A stretch of 64,000 nt of DNA from Norana najaformis. Taxonomy: Eukaryota; Annelida; Clitellata; Crassiclitellata; Hormogastridae. The stretch lies in NCBI GenBank assembly GCA_964023275.1, contig OZ029927.1, forward strand, positions 9,037,720-9,101,719, written 5' to 3'. A program made the translations under genes and the position numbers. Position 1 is the stretch's first letter, and each line of letters opens with the position of its first letter. This document shows positions 1-11,760 of this stretch, in pieces. The notes under the pieces were generated by a model that did no database searches, was not told the DNA's origin, and saw only the letters and a program-made list of their open reading frames with translations.

Positions 1-168
1 TGGATGTTCAATCACTTTGAAGACGGTTGAAGCTTCCTGGATCGGCTCCTCTTTCTCAAGAGACTGGACTGAACAGTTCTGGGAGGACAGTTTAGAATGA
101 AGATTTGAACAGTTGTTTTGATGTGCTATACTGCTTACCTTCCTTACACCGCACAGGCACTTACTTAT

Positions 169-828
169 TTACTCAGCATTGGTTTGTGGAACCACTATCT
201 GATTTTGCTTGTGATAAATGTGGACACATCCAACTTTACACAAAGCAACTTTGCATGCTTCACATGTTGTAATGTTTCTGTTGTGTTGTGCACGTTGCAG
301 TGTTTTTGATGTTGTTCTATTGTGGTGCTTGTGTGTGGGGGTGGTAGGGTGTGTAGGCAACTTTGAGTATCCCCGAATTCTTGGAAGTGGGTATCCATTT
401 CCTGAGTCAGCAATGGTCCAAATTTTGAATCGCCATTTGGTTGGCTTTTTGGAACAATACCTTTTGAATTAACCTCTTATCTTTAACCCAACTATTGACT
501 CATCAACCTCGCAGATTCTTCCCTGGCTTGTAAAACTCTGAAAATCTAGAATTGAGGTGATCTACCAGAGGATAAACTTCACACATTGCATCATACTTGG
601 GAACATCTAACTCACTGCGCGTGTTACAAATTTTCGTAATAATAATAATAATAATCCATGGGTACTGTCTGCCAAATGAAGGCACTCGCTCAAAGCCATG
701 AACCGATCCCTCATCATAGTCCCTGAAATCCAGGGATCACCGAGCAAGGTATCAGTTGACCAGTAGTCATACAACCGTGGTTGCATCTCGAAACCCATCA
801 TGATATTGGTGCTGACAAATGCACGCAT
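169..828 (-). pseudogene. piggyBac-like transposase remnant, internally deleted and frameshifted
   Basis: Read on the minus strand, the first part (828 to about 620) has the features of the piggyBac transposase N-terminal domain: a stretch with IMMGFEMQPRLYDYWST, then MMRDRFMALSECLHLAD. After a frame change near 650 comes YPLVDHLNSRFSEFYKPGKNL and, in another frame near 490, VDES, the region of the first catalytic Asp. Further frame changes lead to KIWTIADSGNGY near 400. The sequence then passes directly to a Cys/His-rich tail (CEACKVALCKVGC and YH near 215-265) like the C-terminal zinc-binding domain of piggyBac proteins, ending in a stop at about 169. The central and late catalytic region is missing. 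Not functional. The family call rests on motif order; terminal repeats and TTAA duplications were not found. Confidence 0.82.
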
Positions 829-829
829 A

Positions 830-1205
830 TTTAGAGAAGTAGGGTTGCATTTTGTTATGTGGATTTTACCTGCCTGCTGTGCATCTGACCTACTCTACTC
901 AGCAACAGGTTGGTTTGTTCGGCTAGCACATGAAAAAAACTATCTAAAAACGTTATAAAACGTTAAAAAATGGTGCAACTTGGGCTGGTCTGCCACAGTC
1001 GCCTGTAAATGGACCATTTAGCGGTGAAACTGGAAAATCTTATACCCGTTCAGTCCAGTCTATCTCGCCCGAGTCATCAGCTTGACCCATTTTGACGGTC
1101 CGATAGCGTGTATAGGATGCCGTCTGAAATCGGAGTCGATGTTAGAATGTACTTAAGCCAAAGCCACTTTACGTTCCTAACTGGATGCACTAGACAGATT
1201 CGGAC
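830..1205. other. non-coding stretch, nothing recognised
   Basis: Unique-looking AT-rich sequence between the piggyBac remnant and the first TAGCGC minisatellite. I see no coding, RNA or repeat signal. Confidence 0.4.
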
Positions 1206-1735
1206 ATTTATATAGCGCATTTTCTTCCTATATTAATATTTTAATATTAATATTTAATTAATAGTTTTAATATATTAATATTTAATCTCAATATTTATAT
1301 AGCGCCTTTTGTTCAGGCCATTTATATAGCGCATTTTCTCTTAAAATTTATATAGCTCATTTTCTTCTGGAAATTTATATAGCGCATTTTTATTTTAAAA
1401 TTTATGAAGCGCATTTTTATTTCAAAATTGATGTAGCGCATTTTTATTTCAAAATTTATGTAGCGAATTTTTATTTTTAAAATTTATGTAGCGAATTTTC
1501 CCGAACATTTATATAGCGCATTTAAAAAAATATATATAGCGCATTTTTATTTTATAATTTATGTATCGCATTTTATTGATAAAATATATATAGCGCATTT
1601 TTATTTTTGAAATTTATATAGCGCATTTTTATTTTTAAAATTTATGTAGCGCATTTTTTATTTTTAGAATTTATGTAGCGCATTTTCCCGAACATTTATA
1701 TAGCGCATTTTCTTTTTAAAATTTATGTAGCGCTT
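1206..1735. repeat. TAGCGCATTTTT minisatellite, array 1
   Basis: About twenty imperfect units of roughly 25-28 bp. Each has the core TTTATRTAGCGCATTTTTATT followed by a short A/T spacer (TTTAAAA or TTCAAAA). Units vary by single substitutions and spacer length. The same unit forms the larger array near 35.2-36.4 kb. Confidence 0.93.
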
Positions 1736-1935
1736 AAGGCAAAGGGGTGGTGTATAAATATACGAGGCCTAGTGTTAATTTAAAGCTTGTTTAAAGGGTA
1801 TGTGTAGTTAGAGTATATATGCGCTTGCCTTTGCCTACCTGAAATCTAAAGCAAAGGGATTATATATATATACACGGTATCTGTTGTTGGGGTATGTATG
1901 TGCTTGTGTGTGCTTAACTGAAAGGGGTGTTAGAC
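1736..1935. repeat. outlying monomers of the 5.3-10.8 kb satellite
   Basis: Contains AAGGCAAAGGGGTGGTGTAT, GAGGCCTAGTGTTAATTTAA and TATATATGCGCTTG, the building blocks of the large satellite further right. It abuts the TAGCGC minisatellite directly. Confidence 0.85.
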
Positions 1936-2139
1936 GCTTCATTTAATCACACCTATATAAAATGTAAATGTAAACCTCCGAAAGTTTTCAGCGCCACACA
2001 AAAGGCGCCCCAGGGAGACCAACTTAAAAATGGCGCTAAAAGACCCATTGGGAGAAGCGAAACTATGTATGACGAAGATGTGTACTTTGTGGGATAGTGT
2101 CAGCAGTAAAGTAAATTTTCGCATAATTTCGCACAAGTG

Positions 2140-2285
2140 AGATGTAGGGGAGGCGCTCATTTAATTTTCTTCAGACCATTGAGCCGACAATGGACGAATA
2201 CCAATGTCCTGGACAGGGCCAGCGCATCGCCGGACTTGCCGCTTACTTCCCAGCTAGGTGGCCAGATGTTAACCACTCTTTTACA
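2140..2285. repeat. interspersed repeat, first copy
   Basis: Holds GAGGCGCTCAT, then TTGAGCCGACAATGGACGAA and GGACTTGCCGCTTACTTCC. A second diverged copy lies at about 46550-46690. The class is not recognised. Confidence 0.7.
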
Positions 2286-2287
2286 AT

Positions 2288-2342
2288 CTGTGTCTGTCTG
2301 TGTGTCTGTCTGTGTGTCTGTGTGTGTGTCTGTCTGTCTGTA
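2288..2342. repeat. TGTC/TGTG microsatellite
   Basis: Uninterrupted run of TGTC and TGTG tetramers directly after the interspersed repeat. Confidence 0.92.
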
Positions 2343-3610
2343 GTTGGTTCACATTAGGCAGGTAGCACGTGTGCAGCATGCAGGTGCGAATAGAGTGGGC
2401 AATATTTATAAATTTATTACCTTTAAGCCAAGAGGGGAGGTGACGAACGGCCTATGAAGATCAGCTTATACATCGGCGCTAAAAAAAAACCTATTCGGAG
2501 GTCCGAAATGTACAGGAAGATGTGTTCTCAATGGGAAATATTTAGTTTGGACCAGTAGGGAGAAAGACCTTTTCACGGGAGGGCGATGCATTGGGAAATG
2601 CAGCGTCAATGGGAGATAATAGTAATCAACGTCGAAGGAAACCTATTCTCAATACATATTAATCGCATCAGTTAAGATTCGTTAGATATATAAATTATAA
2701 CACCCGAGGGGACCTTGAATGGAAATACATGTGTACTCAAATATTATAATGTTTACGTACATTCAGCAATTATTACTACTGCTATATGCCAGTACAACAA
2801 CAACTACTACTACGACGACTATGACCATGACCATTATTAGGCCTATTACAATTATGAAGCCTTTTATTATTATTACGCCTATTAATATTAGGCCTAATAT
2901 TATCATTATTGTTATTATTAGGTCTACCATAATGTAGGACTTCTTAGCTTCTTAAAGCCACACATGAGCTGCATAAGTGAAACGTGCTTCTTGGCCGGGA
3001 TGAATCAGCTCGACTCAGTAAGAGACAAGGTCAGTTTCAGATCGATCTCTTGACATTAGAGATCTTTTGCAATGTCCAACAACAGCACTAACTGTTATAC
3101 ATTTATGAGAACCATCTTGTCCCAAAGTTTATAGACGGTCAGTGAATGGTTTCTTAAATAGCTGAAGACTAAGACACAATTTTAAATAATTTCACTGCCT
3201 AACAGAGTTGTTATAATTGTTTTATCGTTTGAATGGGTGAGTTAAATTAAGGTAATATAATCGAACGGCTATGTAGTGGCGTCTAGTAGCAACGGTTTAA
3301 TTAATAAAACAGATCATTTTAGCTAAACCAAAATCAATTTCAGTATTGATGGAAAGTGAATGAGAATGTTATAGTCAAAATGAGAGGAGTCATTTGTCAC
3401 AATTGTTGAGGTTTGTTTGAACTGCTCTCAAATACATTGTGTGGCATGGTATTCGATTGGCTTGAACGCGAAATTGCTCAGCGCCATCGGTTGATGCGCT
3501 GTCATTATATTTCGGCGCTGAATAAATGATGTGTTGCATGTGACCTATATATACCCGGTATAGATGAGAGACAGGTGTGTGGTCAGTAAGGTGAGAAAAC
3601 ACGAACTCAA
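2343..3610. other. gene-free AT-rich stretch with ATT-rich tract
   Basis: No gene is supported. Positions about 2760-2935 are simple-sequence (ACT, ATT and TTAGGCCT repeats). Short open frames here are products of low complexity. Confidence 0.5.
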
Positions 3611-3619
3611 GTGACGTTG

Positions 3620-3760
3620 TGTGATAGTTGAGACAGAACGTTTGCTGTCTTCATCCCTTGTGTGTGGTCAGTGAACCGTGACCCTTGAATGGGCCAACCA
3701 GCCACAAGACACACCTATCTGTTTTCAGGCGATTTGCATACAGTAGATGGGTCTTGAACT
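3620..3760. repeat. single monomer of the 137-bp tandem repeat
   Basis: GTGGTCAGTGAACCGTGACC, then CCACAAGACACACC, TGTTTTCAGGCGATTTGCAT and ACAGTAGATGGGTCTTGAAC. The same unit recurs near 21530-21824 and as a tandem array at 30430-30790. Confidence 0.8.
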
Positions 3761-3866
3761 TGATGTGGGTAATGTCAGTCGAAGCTTGAACGAAGGAGAA
3801 CGGAGAGGCCTGCGGCTTACTACTTACTGGGCGAATTGATAAAGTCTTCGCTCGGACGGTCTGCAG

Positions 3867-3994
3867 CGAGCTGAAGAAGAACTCGGGCGATTCGAAGGAA
3901 GAGTTTTGGTCGACTGGAGAAGCGAGGCCGTGACTGAAGCGACAGAAAGCCTGAGAAGAGAAACAGCGCTTAACATTCCATGGCCTTCGTCTTC
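3867..3994 (+). other. exon-like segment (tentative)
   Basis: Preceded by a CTGCAG acceptor-like site and ending at a strong donor-like GTAAGTG. It is open in one frame throughout but resembles no protein I know. A comparable segment lies at 5238-5325. Both are followed at once by satellite monomers. Joined in the order seen, the open frame would meet a stop, so if transcribed this is more likely non-coding. Confidence 0.2.
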
Positions 3995-4019
3995 GTAAGT
4001 GTCGATATATATGTGTACA

Positions 4020-5237
4020 CATATCAAAGGGGTGCTATATAAATTGATTATATATATAGGCCTAGCGTTAATTTCAAGCCTGTTTAAATAGTTTATGTAT
4101 TTAGAATATACGCGCTTGCGTGTGCTTAATTGAAATTGCAGAGTCCATGCCTTAGTTGTACACACGCTTTCAAGCGCTTGAATTCTTGTCGTAATTAATA
4201 CACGCAGATGTTATGTAGATACAGTTGACATTGACGAGATAATTGCGTAGATATACTACTAACAGTGGGAAGGTTTCTGTATCAAGCCAGTTGAATGCTT
4301 GACGGATATGCTGGAGGCAGGTGTGTTATTTAGCGCCTCTTCAGGTTATCTACTCAAAAGGGGGACCTCTTGCAAGAGCCACCCATATACCTATCGCCTG
4401 TTATAAACGCATCCGAAAATAGTCGTTGCAAAATGTTTTTCATTAATTTATTCATTCACTCAGATTCAATGTCTTTAAATTTTTACTTGCTTCACAGCTT
4501 TTAAATTTTATTTTCCAATCTCTGTTTTTTTGCAAAGCCAAGAAAGAAAGTTGTTTATTCATGCATTAATTAATACCATTATCAAGTATTTAGAGTGTAT
4601 ATGCGCTTGTGTGTGCTTAATTGAAGAGTGTATGCCATGCACTTATATGTTATGTAGATACAGTGAAATTGTTTATCCGCCTGAGATACATGGTAAAACT
4701 ATTAAAAATATTAATTGAAGAGTCTAAGGCAAAGGGTTGCCACATAAATTGAGTATATATGCGCTTGTGTGTGCTTAATTGAAGAATCTATGCCTTAGCT
4801 TTACACACGGTTTCAAGCGCTTGAATGGTATGTAAATACCGTTGACACTGAGTGGTTAAATATTTAGCGCATCATCAGGCTATCTACTCAGAAGCGGGAC
4901 ATCAGGAAAGCGCCACATCTAGATCTACTAGACCTAGACTTAGAGTCTATTATAAAAGTACCAGCGTAGCCGTACTTAGTTGATTCGGTCAGTAATTCAG
5001 TTAAATAAAAACTTGATCAACTGCATCAAACAGTTTCCACAGTTCTACACAGTAACTGAAGAATAATGGCTGGTTGAACTGCATCCAAAAATAGATTTGC
5101 AGAATGGTTTTTCATTTATTCATTCGCTCAGACAATTTTCAACGCCTTTCTATTTTTACTTGTTTCACAGCTTTGTTATTTTCCATTCTCGGTTAATTCT
5201 ACTTTCTAAAAGTATTTTTCTTGATTCCTTCGAACAG
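4020..5237. repeat. scattered satellite monomers and a duplicated spacer
   Basis: Monomers of the AAAGGGGTGCTATATAAATT satellite occur at about 4025-4140 and 4590-4790. A spacer containing TTTCAAGCGCTTGAAT, GTTGACA and a short TTTAGCGC block is duplicated at about 4165-4370 and 4800-4900. A second spacer with CATCCRAAAATAG and TTTATTCATTC recurs near 4410, 5080 and 11045. Confidence 0.75.
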
Positions 5238-5325
5238 TTGAAAGAAGATGGACACCGTGCAAGAGTCGCGGTAGCTCCTCCTCGCATTGGAACGAGGCCC
5301 ATGACCCACCAGAAAGACAGCAGCA
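5238..5325 (+). other. exon-like segment before the satellite (tentative)
   Basis: Follows a pyrimidine-rich tract ending TTCGAACAG and ends at GTAAGTG. It is open in one frame, with no recognisable product. If real, the satellite array to the right would sit in an intron, with a possible acceptor (TCCTTTTTAG) near 11120. Confidence 0.2.
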
Positions 5326-5339
5326 GTAAGTGAACCCTT

Positions 5340-8300
5340 AATTTTACAATATTTCCCCTATATAAATGATTATATATGCACTTGTGATTAACTGAAGCGT
5401 CTAAGGCAAAGGGGTGCTATACAAAATTGAGTATGCTTAGAGGCCTAGTGTTAATTTCAAGCTTGTGTAAAGGGTATGTATATATTTAGAGTATATATGC
5501 GCTTGTGTGTTTCCTTGTGCTCAGTTGAAGAGTCTAAGGCAATGGGGTGCTATATAAATTGATAAGCTCAGTGTTAATTTCAAGCATGTTTAAGGTTGTA
5601 AATGTGTATTTACAGAGTATATATGTGCTTGTGTGTGCTTAACTGAACCATCTAAGTTTGGAATATTGGTGTGCATAACTTAAATCTAAGGGAAAGGGGT
5701 GCTATATAAATTGATTAAAAGAGACATTGTTTATGCGTATATAGAGTTTATATGCGCTTGTGTATGCTAAATTGAAGCATCTTAGGCAAAGGGGTGTTAT
5801 ATAAACTGAGTGTAGTTAGTATATATGTGCTTGTGTGTGCTTAATTGAAGTGCATAATGGCAAAGGGGTGCTATATAAATTGATTAAACTGTAATCCTAA
5901 TGTTAATTTCAAACTTGTATAGGGTATGTGTATTTCGAGTATATATGCGCTTGGGTGTTTCCGTGTGCTTAGTTGAAGAGTCTAAGGCAATGGTGTGCCA
6001 TATAAATTGATAAGCCCAGTGTTAATTTCAAGCATGTTTAAACTTGTTAAAGCTTTTTTATGTGTATTTATAGAGTATATATGTGCTTGTGTGTGCTTAA
6101 CTGAAGCATCTAAGTTTGGATTATAGGTGTGCATAATTTAAGTCTAAGGCAAAGGGGTGCTATATAAATTGATTAATAGAGGCCTTATTTATGTGTACAG
6201 TATTTAGAGTTTATATGCGCTTGTGTGTTCTTAATTGAAGCATCTTAGGGAAAGGGGTGCTACATAAACTGAGTGTAGTTAGAGTATATATGCGCTAGTG
6301 TTTTTGTGTGCTTAACTGAAGCATATAAAGGCAAAGGGGTGCTATATAAATTGATTATGTATAGAGGCCTAGTGTTAATTTCAAGCTTGCTTGAAGGATG
6401 TGTGTAGGTAAAGTATATATATGCACTTGTATGTTTGTGTGTGTTTAACTGAAGCGTATAAAGGCAAAGGGGTGCTATATAAATTGATTAAAAGAGACAT
6501 TGTTTATGTGTATATACAGAGTTTATATGCGCTTGTGTATGCTAAATTGAAGCATCTTATGCAAAGGGGTGCTATATAAACTGAGTGTAGTTAGTATATA
6601 TGTGCTTGTGTGTGCTTAATTGAAGTGCATAAAGGCCAAGGGGTGCTATATAAATTGATTATGTATAGAGGCCTAGTGTTAATTTCAAGCTTGTGCAAAG
6701 GGTATGTGTATTTCGAGTACATATGCGCTGCTTGTGTATTTCTGTGTGCTTAGTTGAAGAGTCTAAGGCAAAGGGATGCTATATAAATTGATAAGCCTAG
6801 TGTTAATTAGAAGCATGTTTAAGGTAGCTTAAACTTTTTTATGTGTATTTATAGAGTATATATGTGCTTGTGTGTGCTTAACTGAAGCATCTAAGTTTGA
6901 AATATTGGTGTGCATAATCTAAGTCTAAGGCAAAGGGTGCTATATAAATTGATTAATAGAGGCCTTATTTATGTGTACAGTATTTAGAGTTTATATGCGC
7001 TTGTGTGTTCTTAATTGAAGCATCTAAGGGAAAGGGGTGCTACATAAACTGAGTGTAGTTAGAGTAAATATGCGCTAGTGTTTTTGTGTGCTTAACTGAA
7101 GCATATAAAGGCAAAGGGGTGCTATATAAATTGATTATGTATAGAGGCCTAGTGTTAATTTCAAGCTTGCTTGAAGGATGTGTGTTGGTAAAGTATATAT
7201 ATATGCACTTGTATTTTTGTGTGTGCCTAACTGAAGTGTATAAAGACAAAGGGGTGCTATATAAATTGATTATGTATAGAGGCCTAGTGTTAATTTCAAG
7301 CTTGCTTGAAGGATGTGTGTAGGTAAAGTATATATATGCACTTGTATGTTTGTGTGTGTTTAACTGAAGCGTATAAAGGCAAAGGGGTGCTATATAAATT
7401 GATTAAAAGAGACATTGTTTATGTGTATATACAGAGTTTATATGCGCTTGTGTATGCTAAATTGAAGCATCTTATGCAAAGGGGTGCTATATAAACTGAG
7501 TGTAGTTAGTATATATGTGCTTGTGTGTGCTTAATTGAAGTGCATAAAGGCAAAGGGGTGCTATATAAATTGATTATGTATAGAGGCCTAGTGTTAATTT
7601 CAAGCTTGTGCAAAGGGTATGTGTATTTCGAGTACATATGCGCTGCTTGTGTATTTCTGTGTGCTTAGTTGAAGAGTCTAAGGCAAAGGGATGCTATATA
7701 AATTGATAAGCCTAGTGTTAATTTCAAGCATGTTTAAGGTAGCTTAAGCTTTTTATGAGTATTTATAGAGTATATATGTGCTTGTGTGTGCTTAACTGAA
7801 GCATCTAAGTTTGAAATATTGGTGTGCATAATCTAAGTCTAAGGCAAAGGGTGCTATATAAATTGATTAATAGAGGCCTTATTTATGTGTACAGTATTTA
7901 GAGTTTATATGCGCTTGTGTGTTCTTAATTGAAGCATCTAAGGGAAAGGGGTGCTACATAAACTGAGTGTAGTTAGAGTAAATATGCGCTAGTGTTTTTG
8001 TGTGCTTAACTGAAGCATATAAAGGCAAAGGGGTGCTATATAAATTGATTATGTATAGAGGCCTAGTGTTAATTTCAAGCTTGCTTGAAGGATGTGTGTT
8101 GGTAAAGTATATATATATGCACTTGTATTTTTGTGTGTGCCTAACTGAAGTGTATAAAGACAAAGGGGTGCTATATAAATTGATTAAACTGTAATCCTAA
8201 TGTTAATTTCAAACTTGTATAGGGTATGTGTATTTCGAGTATATATGCGCTTGGGTGTTTCCGTGTGCTTACTTGAAGAGTCTAAGGCAATGGTGTGCCA

Positions 8301-10800
8301 TATAAATTGATAAGCCCAGTGTTAATTTCAAGCATGTTTAAACTTGTTAAAGCTTTTTTGTGTGTATTTATAGAGTATATATGTGCTTGTGTGTGCTTAA
8401 CTGAAGCATCTACGTTTGGAATATAGGTGTGCATAATTTAAGTCTAAGGCAAAGGGGTGCTATATAAATTGATTAAAAGAGGCCTTATTTATGTGTACAG
8501 TATTTAGAGTTTATATGCGCTTGTGTGTTCTTAATTGAAGCATCTTAGGGAAAGGGGTGCTAAAAAAACTGAGTGTAGTTAGAGTAAATATGCGCTTGTG
8601 TTTTTGTGTGCTTAACTGATGCATATAAAGGCAAAGGGGTGCTATATAAATTGATTATGTATAGAGGCCTAGTGTTAATTTCAAGCTTGCTTGAAGGATG
8701 TGTGTAGGTAGAGTATATAGCCTATATATGCACTTGTATGTTTGTGTGTGCTTAACTGAAGCGTATAAAGGCAAAGGGGTGCTATATAAATTGATTAAAC
8801 TGTAATCCTAATGTTAATTTCAAACTTGTATAGGGTAAGTGTATTTCGAGTATATATGCGCTTGGGTGTTTCCGTGTGCTTAGTTGAAGAGTCTAAGGCA
8901 ATGGTGTGCCATATAAATTGATAAGCCCAGTGTTAATTTCAAGCATGTTTAAGCTTGTTAAAGCTTTTTTATGTGTATTTATAGAGTATATATGTGCTTG
9001 TGTGTGCTTAACTGAAGCATCTAAGTTTGGAATATAGGTGTGCATAATTTAAGTCTAAGGCAAAGGGGTGCTATATAAATTGATTAATAGAGGCCTTATT
9101 TATGTGTACAGTATTTAGAGTTTATATGCGCTTGTGTGTTCTTAATTGAAGCATCTTAGGGAAAGGGGTGCTACATAAACTGAGTGTAGTTAGAGTATAT
9201 ATGCGCTAGTGTTTTTGTGTGCTTAACTGAAGCATATAAAGGCAAAGGGGTGCTATATAAATTGATTATGTATAGAGGCCTAGTGTTAATTTCAAGCTTG
9301 CTTGAAGGATGTGTGTAGGTAAAGTATATATATGCACTTGTATGTTTGTGTGTGTTTAACTGAGGCGTATAAAGGCAAAGGGGTGCTATATAAATTGATT
9401 AAAAGAGACATTGTTTATGTGTATATAGAGTTTATATGCGCTTGTGTATGCTAAATTGAAGCATCTTATGCAAAGGGGTGCTATATAAACTGAGTGTAGT
9501 TAGTATATATGTGCTTGCGTGTGCTTAACTGAAGTGCATAAAGGCAAAGGGGTGCTATATAAATTATGTATAGAGGCCTAGTGTTAATTTCAAGCTTGTG
9601 CAAAGGGTATGTGTATTTCGAGTACATATGCGCTGCTTGTGTATTTCTGTGTGCTTAGTTGAAGAGTCTAAGGCAATGGTGTGCCATATGATAAGCCCAG
9701 TGTTAATTTCAAGCATGTTTAAGCTTTTTTATGTGTATTTATAGAGTATATATGTGCTTGTGTGTGCTTAACTGAAGCATCTAAGTTTGGAATATAGGTG
9801 TGCATAATTTAAGTCTAAGGCAAAGGGGTGCTATATAAATTGATTAAAAGAGGCCTTATTTATGTGTACAGTATTTAGAGTTTATATGCGCTTGTGTGTT
9901 CTTAATTGAAGCATCTTAGGGAAAGGGGTGCTACATAAACTGAGTGTAGTTAGAGTATATATGCACTTGTGTTTTTGTGTGCTTAACTGAAGCATATAAA
10001 GGCAAAGGGGTGCTATATAAATTGATTATGTATAGAGGCCTAGTGTTAATTTCAAGCTTGCTTGAAGGATGTGCGTAGGTAAAGTATATGTGCACTTGTA
10101 TGTTTGTGTGTGCTTAACTGAAGAGTATAAAGGCAAAGGGGTGCTATATAAATTGATTATATAGAGGCTAGTGCTAATTTCAAGCTTCTGTAAAGGGTAT
10201 GTGTATTTCGAGTATATATGCGCTTGTGTGTTTCTGTGTGCTTAGCTGAAGAGTTTAAGGCAAAGGGGTGCGATATAAATTGATGATCCAATAAGCCCAG
10301 TGTTAATTTCACGCATGTTTAAGCTTGTTAAAGCTTGTTTAGTTTGGAGTATAGGTGTGCATAATTTAAGTCTAAGGCAAAGGGGGTGATTAATAGAGGC
10401 CTAGTCCTAATCTAAAGCTTGATTAAAATACTTGTTCAGGCTCGTTCGGAGTACAGGTGTGCATAATTTAAGTCTAAGGCAAAGGGGGTGATTAATAGAG
10501 GCCTATAGTCCTAATCTAAAGCTTGATTAAAAAGCTTGTTCAAGCTTGTTCATGTATACGTAGAGTTTTTATATGTGCTTGTGTGTATAAAGGCAAAGTG
10601 GTGCTATATAAAACGATTTATATAGGGACCTAGTGTTAATTTGAAGCTTGTGTAAGGGGTATGTGTATTTCGAGTACATATGCGCTGCTTGTGTATTTCT
10701 GTGTGCTTGGTTGAAGAGTCTAAGGCAATAGTGTGCTTACGCTAGTCTGGAGTATAGGTGTGCATAATTTAAGTCTAAGGCAATAGGTGCTATCGCTTGC
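5340..10800. repeat. complex satellite with higher-order repeat of about 914 bp
   Basis: Monomers of about 80-160 bp share AAGGCAAAGGGGTGCTATAT, AAATTGATTA, GAGGCCTAGTGTTAATTTCA and TATATGCGCTTGTGTGTGCT. Several monomer types follow one another in a fixed order. Blocks near 6351, 7266 and 8180 repeat with a period of about 914 bp and look almost identical; for instance 7040-7249 and 7954-8163 encode the same incidental peptide. A different order of the same monomers runs from 8180 to 10100, and the array decays from about 10100 onward. No coding content. Confidence 0.95.
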
Positions 10801-11455
10801 GTGTGCTTTATTGAAAAGCTTAGTTGTACACACGGTATAATTACGTAGATATAGCACCCCTGTTATAAAAGGGTTTATTTTTTTTTGACTTACAAGTGTA
10901 GCCAGGTTGAACTGCATATTTATTCATTCACTCGCTCAATTTCAATGCAAATTGTCTATGCCTTGAATAAAGTATACACATGATGATGACCTAGTTGATT
11001 TTCTGGGAGTCAGTAACTGAAAGTGCTGATGGCTGGTTGAACTGCATCCAAAAATAGTCGTTGCAGAATGCTTTTTCATAGTAATTTATTTACACCTTTG
11101 TTGGTATTCTTCCTTTTTAGGAAGAGCTGCATTATTCGACGAAACCGCTGTCATTAGGATTTAAAATCCCCTTGAACTGGACACGAACGAATTTGTCTAG
11201 TTTTTTTCTAAAAGGATTTTGGGAGAAGAGCTTGAAGAGGAATAAGAAAAGAAATATTTCTTCTAATAAATTTCTTCTTTGATGGGTTTCTGGTTCGGGC
11301 GTGCTGACTGCGTGTAACGACCCTGCCAAGCAAGCAGCAGAATTTGGTATCGGGCAAGTCCTGCAATGCTGGCTGGCCACGTGTCCAAGGAATTCGTCAA
11401 CTGAACGGGATCAAAGGCCTAACAGGATAAAGCAGCATAAACTAAGTAAGTTCCA
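10801..11455. other. satellite flank, no gene
   Basis: Contains decayed satellite pieces, the spacer also seen near 4410 and 5080, and a non-repetitive stretch 11120-11430. An open frame on the minus strand (11132-11380) shows no family features. Confidence 0.45.
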
Positions 11456-11735
11456 AGGCCGGAGAGAGAGAGAGAGATAAACTAAGTCCCCAAGGCCATC
11501 GACTGCGACGCAGTCGATGACCTTGAAAGACTTAGTTTATTTCGGCTCGGGTCTCTCTCTCTCTCTCCCTCTCCTTTTCTCTTTCTCCCTCTCCTTTTCT
11601 CTTTCTCCCCCTCTTTCTCTTTCTGCGGCCTTCCAAGGCCGGAGAAAGAGAAAAGGAGAGGGAGAAAGAGAAAAGGAGAGGGAGAGTCTTTCAAGGTCAT
11701 CGCCACCGTCGAAAGTAGACGAAGAATTAGACCGA
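11456..11735. repeat. GA/CT foldback cluster with two palindrome centres
   Basis: The first palindrome is centred at about 11508: CATCGACTGCG, a single A, CGCAGTCGATG, flanked by AACTAAGT on the left and ACTTAGTT on the right. The second is centred near 11633 at GGCCTTCCAAGGCC, with a CT-rich left arm (11550-11625) and a GA-rich right arm (11640-11690). The two together read as alternating inverted copies of one unit. The same unit forms the foldback at 21825-22140. Confidence 0.85.
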
Positions 11736-11760
11736 AAAGCAGTAGACAGAAACAGAGTAA

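Noticed and set aside
3651..4165. Minus-strand frames of 113 and 123 codons
   Set aside because: They run through a 137-bp repeat monomer and satellite units and show no conserved features.
7040..8194. Identical 63-78 codon frames repeated 914 bp apart
   Set aside because: Identity reflects the satellite higher-order repeat at DNA level; monomers elsewhere in the array break the frame.
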